Source: Bianquea renquensis
Lineage (GTDB): Bacteria; Bacillota; Clostridia; Lachnospirales; Bianqueaceae
DNA length: 64,000 bases
Assembly (NCBI RefSeq): GCF_014384895.1
Contig: NZ_JACRSQ010000007.1
Span: 1-64,000, forward strand
Direction of reading: 5' to 3'
Made by a program: the position numbers and the translations under genes. Under the pieces are notes generated by a model. The model had not been told where the DNA came from. It did no database searches and was given only the letters and a program-made list of their open reading frames with translations. Positions within the stretch are counted from its first letter, which is position 1. Every line of letters begins with the position of its first letter. Shown one piece after another: positions 7,657 to 15,531 of the stretch.

Positions 7657-9160
7657 ATTGATTCGGAGTGAACTCTTTAAGCTTCGGAAACGCAAACTGT
7701 TCATCGTTCTGCCGGTGCTTATGCTGTTGATCTGCTTTGGCTTTGCAATTTTGCTGAAAGGGATAGCGGCATATTCCGATAGAGACTGGAAAGAAGATCT
7801 AAAGAAGCAGATAGTGACAGAACAAGAGTATATCGAATCCATCGATCAATGGGAGTGGATGACGGAACAGGAGCGGGAGGCACAGAAGCGAAGCAGCCAG
7901 ATTTCCATCATGGCCATGGAGTATCAGCTACAGGAGGATATCCAGAATGGGGATTGGCGCTATCCCCTTATATACGAGTATTTCTATAACCAGACGCTTA
8001 TTGAGCTGCTGGAGGAGGGACAGGACCCGGAAGACTATAATCTTTCATGGCCGGGCGAATCGGGGACGGATGCCATATCCGAAATTCGGAAACAGAATGA
8101 TGCGCTGATAAAGCAGATTCAGGAGGAGGATTACCAGCAATACAACCAGAGTCAGTTGCAGGCGTTGCGGGAAGAATACAATTCGGTTTTCAGCTCTGCC
8201 ACCGATGAGCAGCGGGAGATCTATTCGGTACAGCTGGAGGCTTTGGAGCGGTATGTATCCTGCGATGTGCCGCCTCAGGCGAAGGATAACTGGAAAAGCG
8301 TCGCCATTGGCCGGATTCAGCAAAATAAAGAGTATTTGGTCCGATCTAAATACTCTGCCCAGAGAGAACCTAGTTACTTGACAGAGACACAAAAGTCTTA
8401 CAATGGCGCGCGGGAGGCTGAGGTCGCCGCAGATGAGTATGCCCTGGCCAACCAGAAGATATCCCTCGATTTATACCAAATCGTCGAGGAGGAGGAGACC
8501 TTCTCCGATTATATGAGCGTCATGGTTTCCCTGATGCCACTTATGGTTTTGATTGGAATCATTTTAGGGGGAACGATGGTCGCCGGCGAATTCTCCATGG
8601 GCACAGTGAAAAGCTGGATTTTATATCCCTATAAGCGGGATAAACTCATGGCTTCGAAGATCATCACGCTGTATTTGGTTTTAAGCGCATGCACCCTTGT
8701 TTTCTTTGTCAGCGCGATTTTGGCCGGGTCCATACTCTTCAATTCCAGTGTCGCAACACCTGCTTATTTGAGTTTTACGGGCAGCGGAATTGTATCCATT
8801 CCCTTTTTGGCTTTTTCGGCTATGGGCTTTGGGGTGGGACTGCTGGAAGCGCTCGTCATGGGGACGATTGCGCTTCTCATCGGAACCATCAGCCGCTCCA
8901 GTGCGCTGTCCATCGGATTGAGTTTATTCGCCGCGCTGGTTGGCCCCATGGGGGTTCGGATTTTCTATTCCGCCATCTATCCATTTGCACCGCTGAAATT
9001 TGTACTGTTCGGCAACTTCGACCTGATGCAATATGTGACCAACACTGTGTCGGCGCCCTATGCCACCGCAGGGCAGTCAATGTTGACGATACTCGCGTAC
9101 TGGACTGTAACCGTCCTCCTGTGTTTCATGACCTTTAGCCGAAAAGAAATCAAAAATTAA
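7643..9160 (+). CDS. ABC-2 type transporter permease
   Basis: This 505-residue membrane protein is the partner of the preceding ATPase. One transmembrane helix lies near residues 19-40. It is followed by an unusually long hydrophilic and charged segment (about 45-285, with many Glu and Gln, probably outside and partly coiled), then about five helices between 290 and 500. The phrase GGTMVAGEFSMGTVKSW is typical of ABC-2 permeases. The start lies inside the end of the ATPase gene, with GGGGGCGG in front as the ribosome binding site. A terminator follows. Confidence 0.9.
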   Translation: MELLKLIRSELFKLRKRKLFIVLPVLMLLICFGFAILLKGIAAYSDRDWKEDLKKQIVTEQEYIESIDQWEWMTEQEREAQKRSSQISIMAMEYQLQEDIQNGDWRYPLIYEYFYNQTLIELLEEGQDPEDYNLSWPGESGTDAISEIRKQNDALIKQIQEEDYQQYNQSQLQALREEYNSVFSSATDEQREIYSVQLEALERYVSCDVPPQAKDNWKSVAIGRIQQNKEYLVRSKYSAQREPSYLTETQKSYNGAREAEVAADEYALANQKISLDLYQIVEEEETFSDYMSVMVSLMPLMVLIGIILGGTMVAGEFSMGTVKSWILYPYKRDKLMASKIITLYLVLSACTLVFFVSAILAGSILFNSSVATPAYLSFTGSGIVSIPFLAFSAMGFGVGLLEALVMGTIALLIGTISRSSALSIGLSLFAALVGPMGVRIFYSAIYPFAPLKFVLFGNFDLMQYVTNTVSAPYATAGQSMLTILAYWTVTVLLCFMTFSRKEIKN

Positions 9161-9177
9161 AAATGTTCTGCTCAGGG

Positions 9178-9203
9178 CAGCCGCTGTTGGCGGCTGTCTT
9201 TTT
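9178..9203 (+). terminator. Rho-independent terminator of the ABC operon
   Basis: The 7-bp stem CAGCCGC/GCGGCTG (9178-9196) is followed by TCTTTTT. Confidence 0.8.
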
Positions 9204-9281
9204 GTATGAAAAGCAAGAGTTTTTAATAAAATTGCGCCTCCTGGAAATACTACTATCAAATAGCACGCAGGAGGTATTAAC

Positions 9282-10346
9282 ATGCAGCATGAAACCATTC
9301 CGCTTCCGAAAACCAATGCCTATGGCTTTTATGAGATCCGCCTAGAAAGTATCGGGGGTTTGGGCGCGAATTTAAGTGGCAAAATTTTAGGCGAGCTAGG
9401 CGCACTTTATTTGCGGTATAACACGGCAAATTTTGCCAGCTATGGGTCCGAAAAAAGGGGGACACCAGTTAAGTCCTACATCCGGTATGCAGAGCCAGAT
9501 AAGGAAATTCGGATTTCAAGTCCGGTGGAGAAGCCGCATCTCATAGGGATCTTTCACGAACGACTGGCGGGAAAAACTGGGGTTTTGGCAGGCGTGGACG
9601 AGGAAACAGCAGTGGTGGTGAACACTGCGAAATCCCCGGACGAGATTCGCAGAGAGTTTCAGATGCACGGTGGCGTCCTGACCTGTATTGACGGAATGAA
9701 AATCACAGTGGAAGAAAAGACTCGCATGAATATGATCATGTTAGGCGCACTTTGCAAGGCGTCAGGTTTCCTTCCATTTGAGTGTCTGGAGGAGATTATC
9801 CGGGAAACTATCGGGCGCAAGTATCCCGCCATGTTGGACAGCAATCTCCGAGGTCTGCGCCGAGGTTTCGAGGAGGGGACGACGAAAGCCTTTCCGAATG
9901 ATGAGACCTATCCCTATGTTCCCTTTACAGAAGAGAGGCGCAGTTTAGGCTGGGATAATGCACCGTTGGGCGGCGTCGTTGTGACAGCCGGCTCGACGGT
10001 TAGCAATGATGTATCGGCAAGCCGGGAAGGATATGTTCCGCTGTTTCATCAGGAAAAGTGCATCCAGTGCGGCATGTGCGATACAGCTTGTCCGGATATG
10101 GTCTACCAATTTGTCAAAGGTGAATGGAAGGGAAAACCGGCTATGGTCAATCTCGGACCGGATTACCACCATTGCAAAGGATGCCTGCGGTGCGTGGAGG
10201 TGTGTCCCACAGCGGCAATTACAGCCGGAATTGAGTATGAGCAGGATATATGGAAACAGCATGTGCGGAATCAAGATTTGATTGTAGAGCGGCTGGAGTT
10301 TGAAGATCTCGGCGCAAATTCCATCGTGAATGAAGAAAAGTATTAG
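9282..10346 (+). CDS. 2-oxoacid:ferredoxin oxidoreductase, gamma-delta fusion
   Basis: These 354 residues carry two units. The first 180 or so are the gamma subunit, with the ESIGGLGANLSGKILGE start and the YGSEKRGTPVKSYIRY stretch typical of pyruvate/2-oxoacid oxidoreductases. After a linker, about residues 250-320 form a bacterial two-[4Fe-4S] ferredoxin (delta) with CIQCGMCDTACP and CKGCLRCVEVCP. The enzyme oxidatively decarboxylates a 2-oxoacid to an acyl-CoA and passes electrons to ferredoxin. The alpha-beta partner starts 41 bases downstream. AGGAGG precedes the ATG. Substrate (pyruvate, 2-oxoglutarate or branched-chain oxoacid) cannot be settled from this subunit. Confidence 0.9.
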   Translation: MQHETIPLPKTNAYGFYEIRLESIGGLGANLSGKILGELGALYLRYNTANFASYGSEKRGTPVKSYIRYAEPDKEIRISSPVEKPHLIGIFHERLAGKTGVLAGVDEETAVVVNTAKSPDEIRREFQMHGGVLTCIDGMKITVEEKTRMNMIMLGALCKASGFLPFECLEEIIRETIGRKYPAMLDSNLRGLRRGFEEGTTKAFPNDETYPYVPFTEERRSLGWDNAPLGGVVVTAGSTVSNDVSASREGYVPLFHQEKCIQCGMCDTACPDMVYQFVKGEWKGKPAMVNLGPDYHHCKGCLRCVEVCPTAAITAGIEYEQDIWKQHVRNQDLIVERLEFEDLGANSIVNEEKY

Positions 10347-10387
10347 GATTTCATTCATGCCGCATAGCGCGGCAGCGAGGAGGAACT

Positions 10388-12634
10388 ATGAACGAACAAA
10401 AACGAGTATTTCACAGTGGCAATGAGCTGGCCGCCTTGGCGGCCAAACAGATACGATATCATGTGATGGGGTATTATCCGATTACGCCGTCGACAAAAAT
10501 CGCAGAGTATTTGGATGAGCTAAAAGCCGCTGGATTTTCTGACGTGCGCATGATTCCAGCGGACGGCGAACACAGCGCCGCCGGAATCTGCTATGGCGCC
10601 TGTACGGCTGGCGGAAGGGTCTTCAACGCCACGAGCGCCAATGGCCTATTATATGCGCTGGAACAGCTTCCCGTGCAGTCGGGAACCCGGTTTCCCATGG
10701 TGATGAATGTGGCATGCCGCACGGTGTCTGGGCCATTATCCATCAAAGGAGATCACAGCGACATTATGTACACGCTCAACACGGGCTGGATCATCCTCTT
10801 TGCCAAGAACCCTCAGGAAGTGTACGACATGAACCTTTGCGGTTTAAAGATTGCAGAAGCGGTTGCACTTCCTGTTATAGTCGCTTTCGATGGGTTTTTC
10901 ACGAGCCATCAGGAGCGGGTGGCCATGATCTTTGAGAACGATGAGGATGTGAGATCCTTTGTGGGGGAGACCTACATCGCGCCGTATCATGTTCTAGACC
11001 CAGAAAATCCCATTACCATCGGCGCATATATGAACGAGCCGGATATCATGAATAATAAGTATCAGCTGTACCTTGCCATGGAAGAGGCAAGGCATGTCAT
11101 ACCACAAGTATTTCAGGAATACGCCGGCATTACTGGCCGGCAGTACAGCGTTGTTCAGGGATATGGGATGGAGGATGCCCAAGCCGCCTTATTCATCCTT
11201 GGATCCAGCTATGAGACAGCCAAGGAAGCGGTCGATCAGCTGCGAAAAGAAGGTTTGCCCGTAGGTGTCTTTACGACAAATGTGCTGCGCCCTTTCCCGA
11301 AAATGGAGTTATTCCAATTGCTGAGTCCGAAACTGACGGGGATTCTGGCGGCAGACCGGCAGGATAGCTATGGGGCAGAGGGCGGAAATATGAGCCTTGA
11401 GCTAAAAGCAATGTTGCAGGAACACGCCTCATCCATCAAAGTCATATCCAGAATCTATGGATTATCCGGCAAAGATTTCTACGTGGAAGAAGCCGTCTCT
11501 ATGCTGCGCCAAGCGTATGCGGCTTCTCTAAAACAGGAGGTGGAAGTCTTTGACTATAGTGGCCGGTATCAAGGGGAAGAGGAGGCGGACCGGCAGCAAT
11601 ACTTTGCTCCCATCACCCTATCCAGGTCAACGCCGGGCATCACCTCCGCAGAAACGCTGGAGGACGGCTCGATCAAAATAAAAGGCGGAACGGTTCGGGA
11701 TGGCCTGCAAATGCCGCGCAGACTGGCGCCAGGTCATGGAGCCTGCCCTGGCTGTGGGATTCCAATCAATGTCAACCTACTGTTAAAGGGTATTGAAGGT
11801 AACGTCGTCCTGTTGTTCCACACCGGTTGTGGCATGGTGGTGACGACTCCGTATCCCAAAACAGCGTTTAAAGTCTCCTATGTGCACAATCTGTTCCAGA
11901 GTGGGGCGCCAACTTTATCTGGCATTGTTGCCGCTTTTGAGGAAAGACAGAGGCGCGGCGAGCTGCCGGAAGGGGATGATTTTACCTTTGTGATGATCAG
12001 CGGGGATGGCGGTATGGATATTGGAATGGGAGCCGCCTTGGGCACGGCCCTGCGCAATCCGCGAATGATTTTGATGGAATACGATAATGGTGGATATATG
12101 AATACGGGCTATCAGCTATCCTATTCTACCCCTAAAGGAGCGAAAACCTCCACATCCCACGTAGGGCCAGCACAGTACGGCAAGACTATGTATCATAAGG
12201 ATACGCCACAGATTTTTTCGGCCACCGGCATACCCTACATCGCCACCGTCGGAGAAAATCAACCGGCTGATTTTATCAAAAAAGCAGCCAAGGCGGCGCG
12301 ATATGCCCAAAGCCACGGGATGGCTTATATTAAGGCATTATCCGCTTGTCCGCTCAATTGGAACGACAATCCGAGGTATGAGCGGAGTGTCATCGATGCG
12401 GGGGTTAATTGCTGTTATCATCCTCTCTATGAGATTGAAAACGGCATAACGACGCTGTCCTATGACCCGGAGGAAAAAGGGAAAAAGATTCCTGTGGCGG
12501 AATTTTTCAAGATGATGGGCCGGACGAAGCATCTGATAAAGCCTAATTTTGAAGAGATCATGGAGGACGTCCAGCGAGAGGTGGACCGGCGATGGGAGAG
12601 GCTCAAAGCGAGGGCGGAGAGTCCTGTTTTATGA
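10388..12634 (+). CDS. 2-oxoacid:ferredoxin oxidoreductase, alpha-beta fusion
   Basis: This 748-residue protein joins the alpha subunit (about 1-390) to the thiamine-diphosphate-binding beta subunit (about 440-748). Alpha features are YYPITPSTKIAEYLDE, EHSAAGICYGA and a PVQSGTRFPMVMNVACR core. Beta features are the cluster-binding CPGCG and CGM motifs and the TPP/Mg site GDGGMDIGMGAALGTALRN with a following YDNGGYMNTGYQ. The SYSTPKGAKTSTSHVG stretch is common in pyruvate-type beta subunits, so pyruvate is a reasonable first guess. The pair with the upstream gamma-delta gene gives a complete enzyme in two polypeptides. It is cytoplasmic. Confidence 0.9.
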   Translation: MNEQKRVFHSGNELAALAAKQIRYHVMGYYPITPSTKIAEYLDELKAAGFSDVRMIPADGEHSAAGICYGACTAGGRVFNATSANGLLYALEQLPVQSGTRFPMVMNVACRTVSGPLSIKGDHSDIMYTLNTGWIILFAKNPQEVYDMNLCGLKIAEAVALPVIVAFDGFFTSHQERVAMIFENDEDVRSFVGETYIAPYHVLDPENPITIGAYMNEPDIMNNKYQLYLAMEEARHVIPQVFQEYAGITGRQYSVVQGYGMEDAQAALFILGSSYETAKEAVDQLRKEGLPVGVFTTNVLRPFPKMELFQLLSPKLTGILAADRQDSYGAEGGNMSLELKAMLQEHASSIKVISRIYGLSGKDFYVEEAVSMLRQAYAASLKQEVEVFDYSGRYQGEEEADRQQYFAPITLSRSTPGITSAETLEDGSIKIKGGTVRDGLQMPRRLAPGHGACPGCGIPINVNLLLKGIEGNVVLLFHTGCGMVVTTPYPKTAFKVSYVHNLFQSGAPTLSGIVAAFEERQRRGELPEGDDFTFVMISGDGGMDIGMGAALGTALRNPRMILMEYDNGGYMNTGYQLSYSTPKGAKTSTSHVGPAQYGKTMYHKDTPQIFSATGIPYIATVGENQPADFIKKAAKAARYAQSHGMAYIKALSACPLNWNDNPRYERSVIDAGVNCCYHPLYEIENGITTLSYDPEEKGKKIPVAEFFKMMGRTKHLIKPNFEEIMEDVQREVDRRWERLKARAESPVL

Positions 12635-12648
12635 GAAGCTAATTTATA

Positions 12649-12681
12649 GCGGAAGGCATCTTCTTTGGATATGCCTTCCGC
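12649..12681 (+). terminator. Terminator-like hairpin after the oxidoreductase operon
   Basis: A perfect 11-bp stem GCGGAAGGCAT/ATGCCTTCCGC has an 11-base loop. The following T-run is poor (TTACTGT), so termination may be partial. Confidence 0.6.
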
Positions 12682-12719
12682 TTACTGTATCATTCCGATA
12701 GAGTGGTGCTTGCGATAGT

Positions 12720-12760
12720 AAAAACGCAAAAAGGTGGCGCCCCTCACAAGGGGACGCCAC
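12720..12760 (-). terminator. Rho-independent terminator of the GH78 gene
   Basis: On the minus strand GTGGCG-T-CCCC (12760-12750) pairs with GGGG-C-GCCAC (12744-12734). It is followed by CTTTTTGCGTTTTT. A second stem, CCTGCC/GGCAGG at 12771-12789, lies between the stop codon and this terminator. Confidence 0.8.
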
Positions 12761-12827
12761 GCCCACAGTACCTGCCCGAATTAGGCAGGAGGGAATCCCT
12801 CTCCCTTTTATGCTACTGTAAAGTCTT

Positions 12828-14909
12828 CTACAGCACTAGGTCCGAATGTTCACGCAGCTGGAGCAGCCAGTAGGCGACGTGGGATGCAAAGCCATGATTG
12901 CAGCTGGCCCTCTCTGTGTCATTTTCCCACAGCGTTCCAGTTTTCACCGCCATCCTATAGAAATAGCCTTTAAATTCCTGCAACATCTGTTCATAACACT
13001 GATACCGGTACAGAATATCCAAGCGCAGATAATTGCCGATAAATGCATTGGCAAAGGGGACATCGGGATACGCTTTGGTTTCTTTCCGCTGAGGCCCGAA
13101 GTCTGTGAGCAAAGTCTGGAAGAGCTCCGGATACAGCGATGGCGTCGCGACGTCGAAAAAGAAAGCGTAATACTGGCAGACCTCCGTTGTCGTCTCTGTA
13201 GGCGTCAGAACTCCATCAATGCGGATGGCGTTGTCGACAAAGAAAGATCCGTTGAAGGATTGTCTTCGAACCTGTTCCTTTATCGTGTGTCCTTTCACGC
13301 AGAGAGAGGGCTCATCATACAGATGGCCAGCAGCTTCAAGACAGGCCGCATAGGTCATGTTAGTCGGGTAGTTGACGCCGCAGACCACATCCTTATCGTT
13401 GGCGCGGGACCACTCAAGAAAAATCCAGCCATCTAAGTCTTCCAAAAGGCCGTCGCTGTTCTCAAATTTCTTAAAATAGTCCAGCAGAGCAAAAATGTGC
13501 CCCTTTAATTCGGCAACCAAGGCTTGATCGCCGCCGCGCGCATAGCGGTATTCTTCCAGCTCCAGCACAAACCACATAGCCCAGTTAGGAATAAAGCCTC
13601 CGGAATGATTGGACGGGTAGCACATGGGCAGCATTGCCTCTGGAAGGGGCGGGATGGATTCATAACCAGTGGAGCGCAGATAGTTTTCAAAAAAGTTATA
13701 CTCCACCAGGGATTTTCCAGTGATGGCAAATTCGCTTCGCCCAGTAAAAAAGCTATCACACAGCCATCCAGCTCGTTCACGTGAGGGGCAGTCCATATAG
13801 ACATCCGGAGCATTTTGGCGGAACGTATTGACAGCTGCTTCGAAGATTACTTGTATTTGCGGATCCTGGAAGGTGGTCGACGCAACGGGTGGATACGCGA
13901 TCTCCTTCAGATAGTGGCGGTGGAGTTCCACAGCGCCCTTCGTGACACAGATCTGAATATAGCGGTACGTATAGGGTTCCATGCTGAGAAAAGAGTAGGT
14001 TCCCGGGGAAGCCATCAATTTTACGCAGCAAGTGGGATCAAAACGGGTATGACTGAGATGGCCGTCAATCAAGATTTCATCGAAGATGAGGTAGAGTTCA
14101 CAGGCGTCTTTGACCGTGAAATCCAGTCCAATCAACCCAGTGCTGTTGGAAGCAAAACTGTATTGGATATACGTATTGTCAGTCAAAAGTTGATTTTGAG
14201 CAGGCATTTTTTCATGAGGAATACAATCGAGGGAGTGCATTTCTGCATGTAGATTGCATTCCAGCGCGTCGAACTGCTCCACCTTCGCATTCAACATCCG
14301 GTCAAAGTACCAGGGGGCTCCCTTGTAGGTTTTGCGTCCCAGGATGCCCGTCTCCGATATGCACTCCGGAGTCAACTCCACATCCACCGGATAGGGGACA
14401 TTGCGGGTTAAGTAATTTGGAGTATCCTGAACAGCAAGCGTGACAGGATCATGGGCTGTCCGGTCGAAGTCGTAAACTTCGCAGAGGACCCGTTGGTAGG
14501 AGAATTTGCTGGCTTTCTGGATTCGCTCTGTCCGAACATAGCAAAGGGGCACATCCCGTCCTGTTGCAAAGACAACGGAACCGTTCGCAGTCGCTTCACA
14601 GGTTAGGAAGGATGGATGGTTTGCATACTCATAACTGAATACATTGTAGCCGGCCACGATGATTTCAACCTGATTTGTTTCCCTTTCCAGGTATGGAGTC
14701 ACGTCGAGATCATCAACACGGAAATAGCCGTGCCCTGCCCTGGCAGGGCCCATCATAATAAAGTGATCGTTAATGAAGAGCTGATACGCAGTCGAAGCGG
14801 TCAGCTTAAGTCGAGTCGAGCCAGCGGCCAAAGGAAAGGAAAATACTAAGGTCAAGTTGATTTCTTCCTGGCGATCTTTGGCCCATACAGGCTTTGCAAT
14901 CTGAAACAT
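12828..14909 (-). CDS. Alpha-L-rhamnosidase-like glycoside hydrolase (GH78)
   Basis: This protein of about 693 residues has the layout of bacterial alpha-L-rhamnosidases: N-terminal beta-sandwich domains with KLTASTAYQLFINDHFI and GPARAGHG, then an (alpha/alpha)6-barrel. The barrel begins near the family hallmark DCPSRERAGWLCD, whose Glu is the expected general acid. It would release L-rhamnose from plant glycosides or polysaccharides, and no signal peptide is seen, so it acts inside the cell. The ATG at 14909 with GAGG upstream is preferred to the GTG at 14924. It is transcribed alone from an operator-containing promoter, divergent from a cupin gene. Neighbours give no rhamnose genes, so the exact sugar is unproven. 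Confidence 0.82.
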   Translation of the reverse strand: MFQIAKPVWAKDRQEEINLTLVFSFPLAAGSTRLKLTASTAYQLFINDHFIMMGPARAGHGYFRVDDLDVTPYLERETNQVEIIVAGYNVFSYEYANHPSFLTCEATANGSVVFATGRDVPLCYVRTERIQKASKFSYQRVLCEVYDFDRTAHDPVTLAVQDTPNYLTRNVPYPVDVELTPECISETGILGRKTYKGAPWYFDRMLNAKVEQFDALECNLHAEMHSLDCIPHEKMPAQNQLLTDNTYIQYSFASNSTGLIGLDFTVKDACELYLIFDEILIDGHLSHTRFDPTCCVKLMASPGTYSFLSMEPYTYRYIQICVTKGAVELHRHYLKEIAYPPVASTTFQDPQIQVIFEAAVNTFRQNAPDVYMDCPSRERAGWLCDSFFTGRSEFAITGKSLVEYNFFENYLRSTGYESIPPLPEAMLPMCYPSNHSGGFIPNWAMWFVLELEEYRYARGGDQALVAELKGHIFALLDYFKKFENSDGLLEDLDGWIFLEWSRANDKDVVCGVNYPTNMTYAACLEAAGHLYDEPSLCVKGHTIKEQVRRQSFNGSFFVDNAIRIDGVLTPTETTTEVCQYYAFFFDVATPSLYPELFQTLLTDFGPQRKETKAYPDVPFANAFIGNYLRLDILYRYQCYEQMLQEFKGYFYRMAVKTGTLWENDTERASCNHGFASHVAYWLLQLREHSDLVL

Positions 14910-14948
14910 AGGACAATACCTCACATTTTACTAGTTTACCGGTTGCTG

Positions 14949-14967
14949 ATACGCACCCGATGCGTAT
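14949..14967. promoter_or_regulatory. Palindromic operator, ATACGCA-N5-TGCGTAT
   Basis: A perfect 7-bp inverted repeat (spacer CCCGA) starts immediately downstream of the -10 box of the GH78 promoter. This position is typical for a repressor roadblock. The regulator is not encoded next to it. Confidence 0.7.
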
Positions 14968-14996
14968 ATTGTAGACTAGAATGAAAGAAAAGTCCA
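14968..14996 (-). promoter_or_regulatory. Promoter of the GH78 gene
   Basis: On the minus strand: TGGACT (14996-14991), a 17-base spacer, TACAAT (14973-14968), abutting the operator. Confidence 0.65.
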
Positions 14997-15018
14997 GCTT
15001 TTTCAGAGATAAAATCCA

Positions 15019-15047
15019 TTGAAACTTCAAATCTAGAGTGCTATAAT
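15019..15047 (+). promoter_or_regulatory. Promoter of the cupin gene
   Basis: TTGAAA (15019-15024), a 17-base spacer, TATAAT (15042-15047). The ATG at 15099 follows. Confidence 0.8.
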
Positions 15048-15098
15048 GAGAGCATACTATTGTTTGCATAAGTGAAGGACAAGAAGGGAGATAGACCC

Positions 15099-15443
15099 AT
15101 GACACAGGAAAGGGATCGCAATGTAGAGCGGATTGAAAAGATGCATGGAGGACAGGGGCATGTTTTAATTGAAAGAATCCTCGGAGAGAAGGAACTGAAC
15201 GGAAAATGTGGATTGTATGCGAAGGTTACCATTGAGCCTAAATGTTCCCTGGGGTACCATGAGCATCACGGGGAGAGTGAGACATATTACATCCTGTCGG
15301 GAACCGGCTTGTACAACGACAATGGCGTCGAGATCCCGGTGAAAGCTGGCGATTCGACCTTTACTCCCGATGGCTGTGGTCACGGATTGGTGAATGCGGG
15401 GGAAACCGATCTAGTGTTTATGGCGCTCATTATTTTTGATTGA
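15099..15443 (+). CDS. Small cupin-domain protein
   Basis: This 114-residue single-domain cupin carries both motifs. Motif 1 is GYHEHHGESETYYILSGTG, with the metal-binding His/His/Glu set. Motif 2 is PDGCGHGLVNAGETD. Such small cupins bind a metal and often act as sugar isomerases, small-molecule binders or simple enzymes, and the function is not predictable here. The ATG at 15099 has AGGGAG 8 bases upstream, whereas the longer frame begins at an unsupported GTG. It is monocistronic and shares a divergent intergenic region with the GH78 gene. Confidence 0.85.
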   Translation: MTQERDRNVERIEKMHGGQGHVLIERILGEKELNGKCGLYAKVTIEPKCSLGYHEHHGESETYYILSGTGLYNDNGVEIPVKAGDSTFTPDGCGHGLVNAGETDLVFMALIIFD

Positions 15444-15483
15444 GATGAAAAATAATCGGAATTGTTTCCAACAGGTAGACAGA

Positions 15484-15526
15484 CAGAAGGGGCTCCTACC
15501 CCCATTGCGGGCAGGAGCCCCTTCTG
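15484..15526. terminator. Strong hairpin between converging genes
   Basis: A perfect 14-bp stem CAGAAGGGGCTCCT/AGGAGCCCCTTCTG closes a 15-base loop. There is no long T-run on either side, but its place between the cupin and P-type ATPase stops fits a bidirectional terminator. Confidence 0.65.
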
Positions 15527-15531
15527 CACGA

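Noticed and set aside
12766..12800. A conserved noncoding RNA between the oxidoreductase and GH78 genes
   Set aside because: The stems are explained as the 3' untranslated region and terminator of the GH78 gene; no further conserved structure is seen.
14910..14924. GTG start for the GH78 gene
   Set aside because: The ATG at 14909 has a better-placed GAGG, and the longer start would use part of that site as coding sequence.
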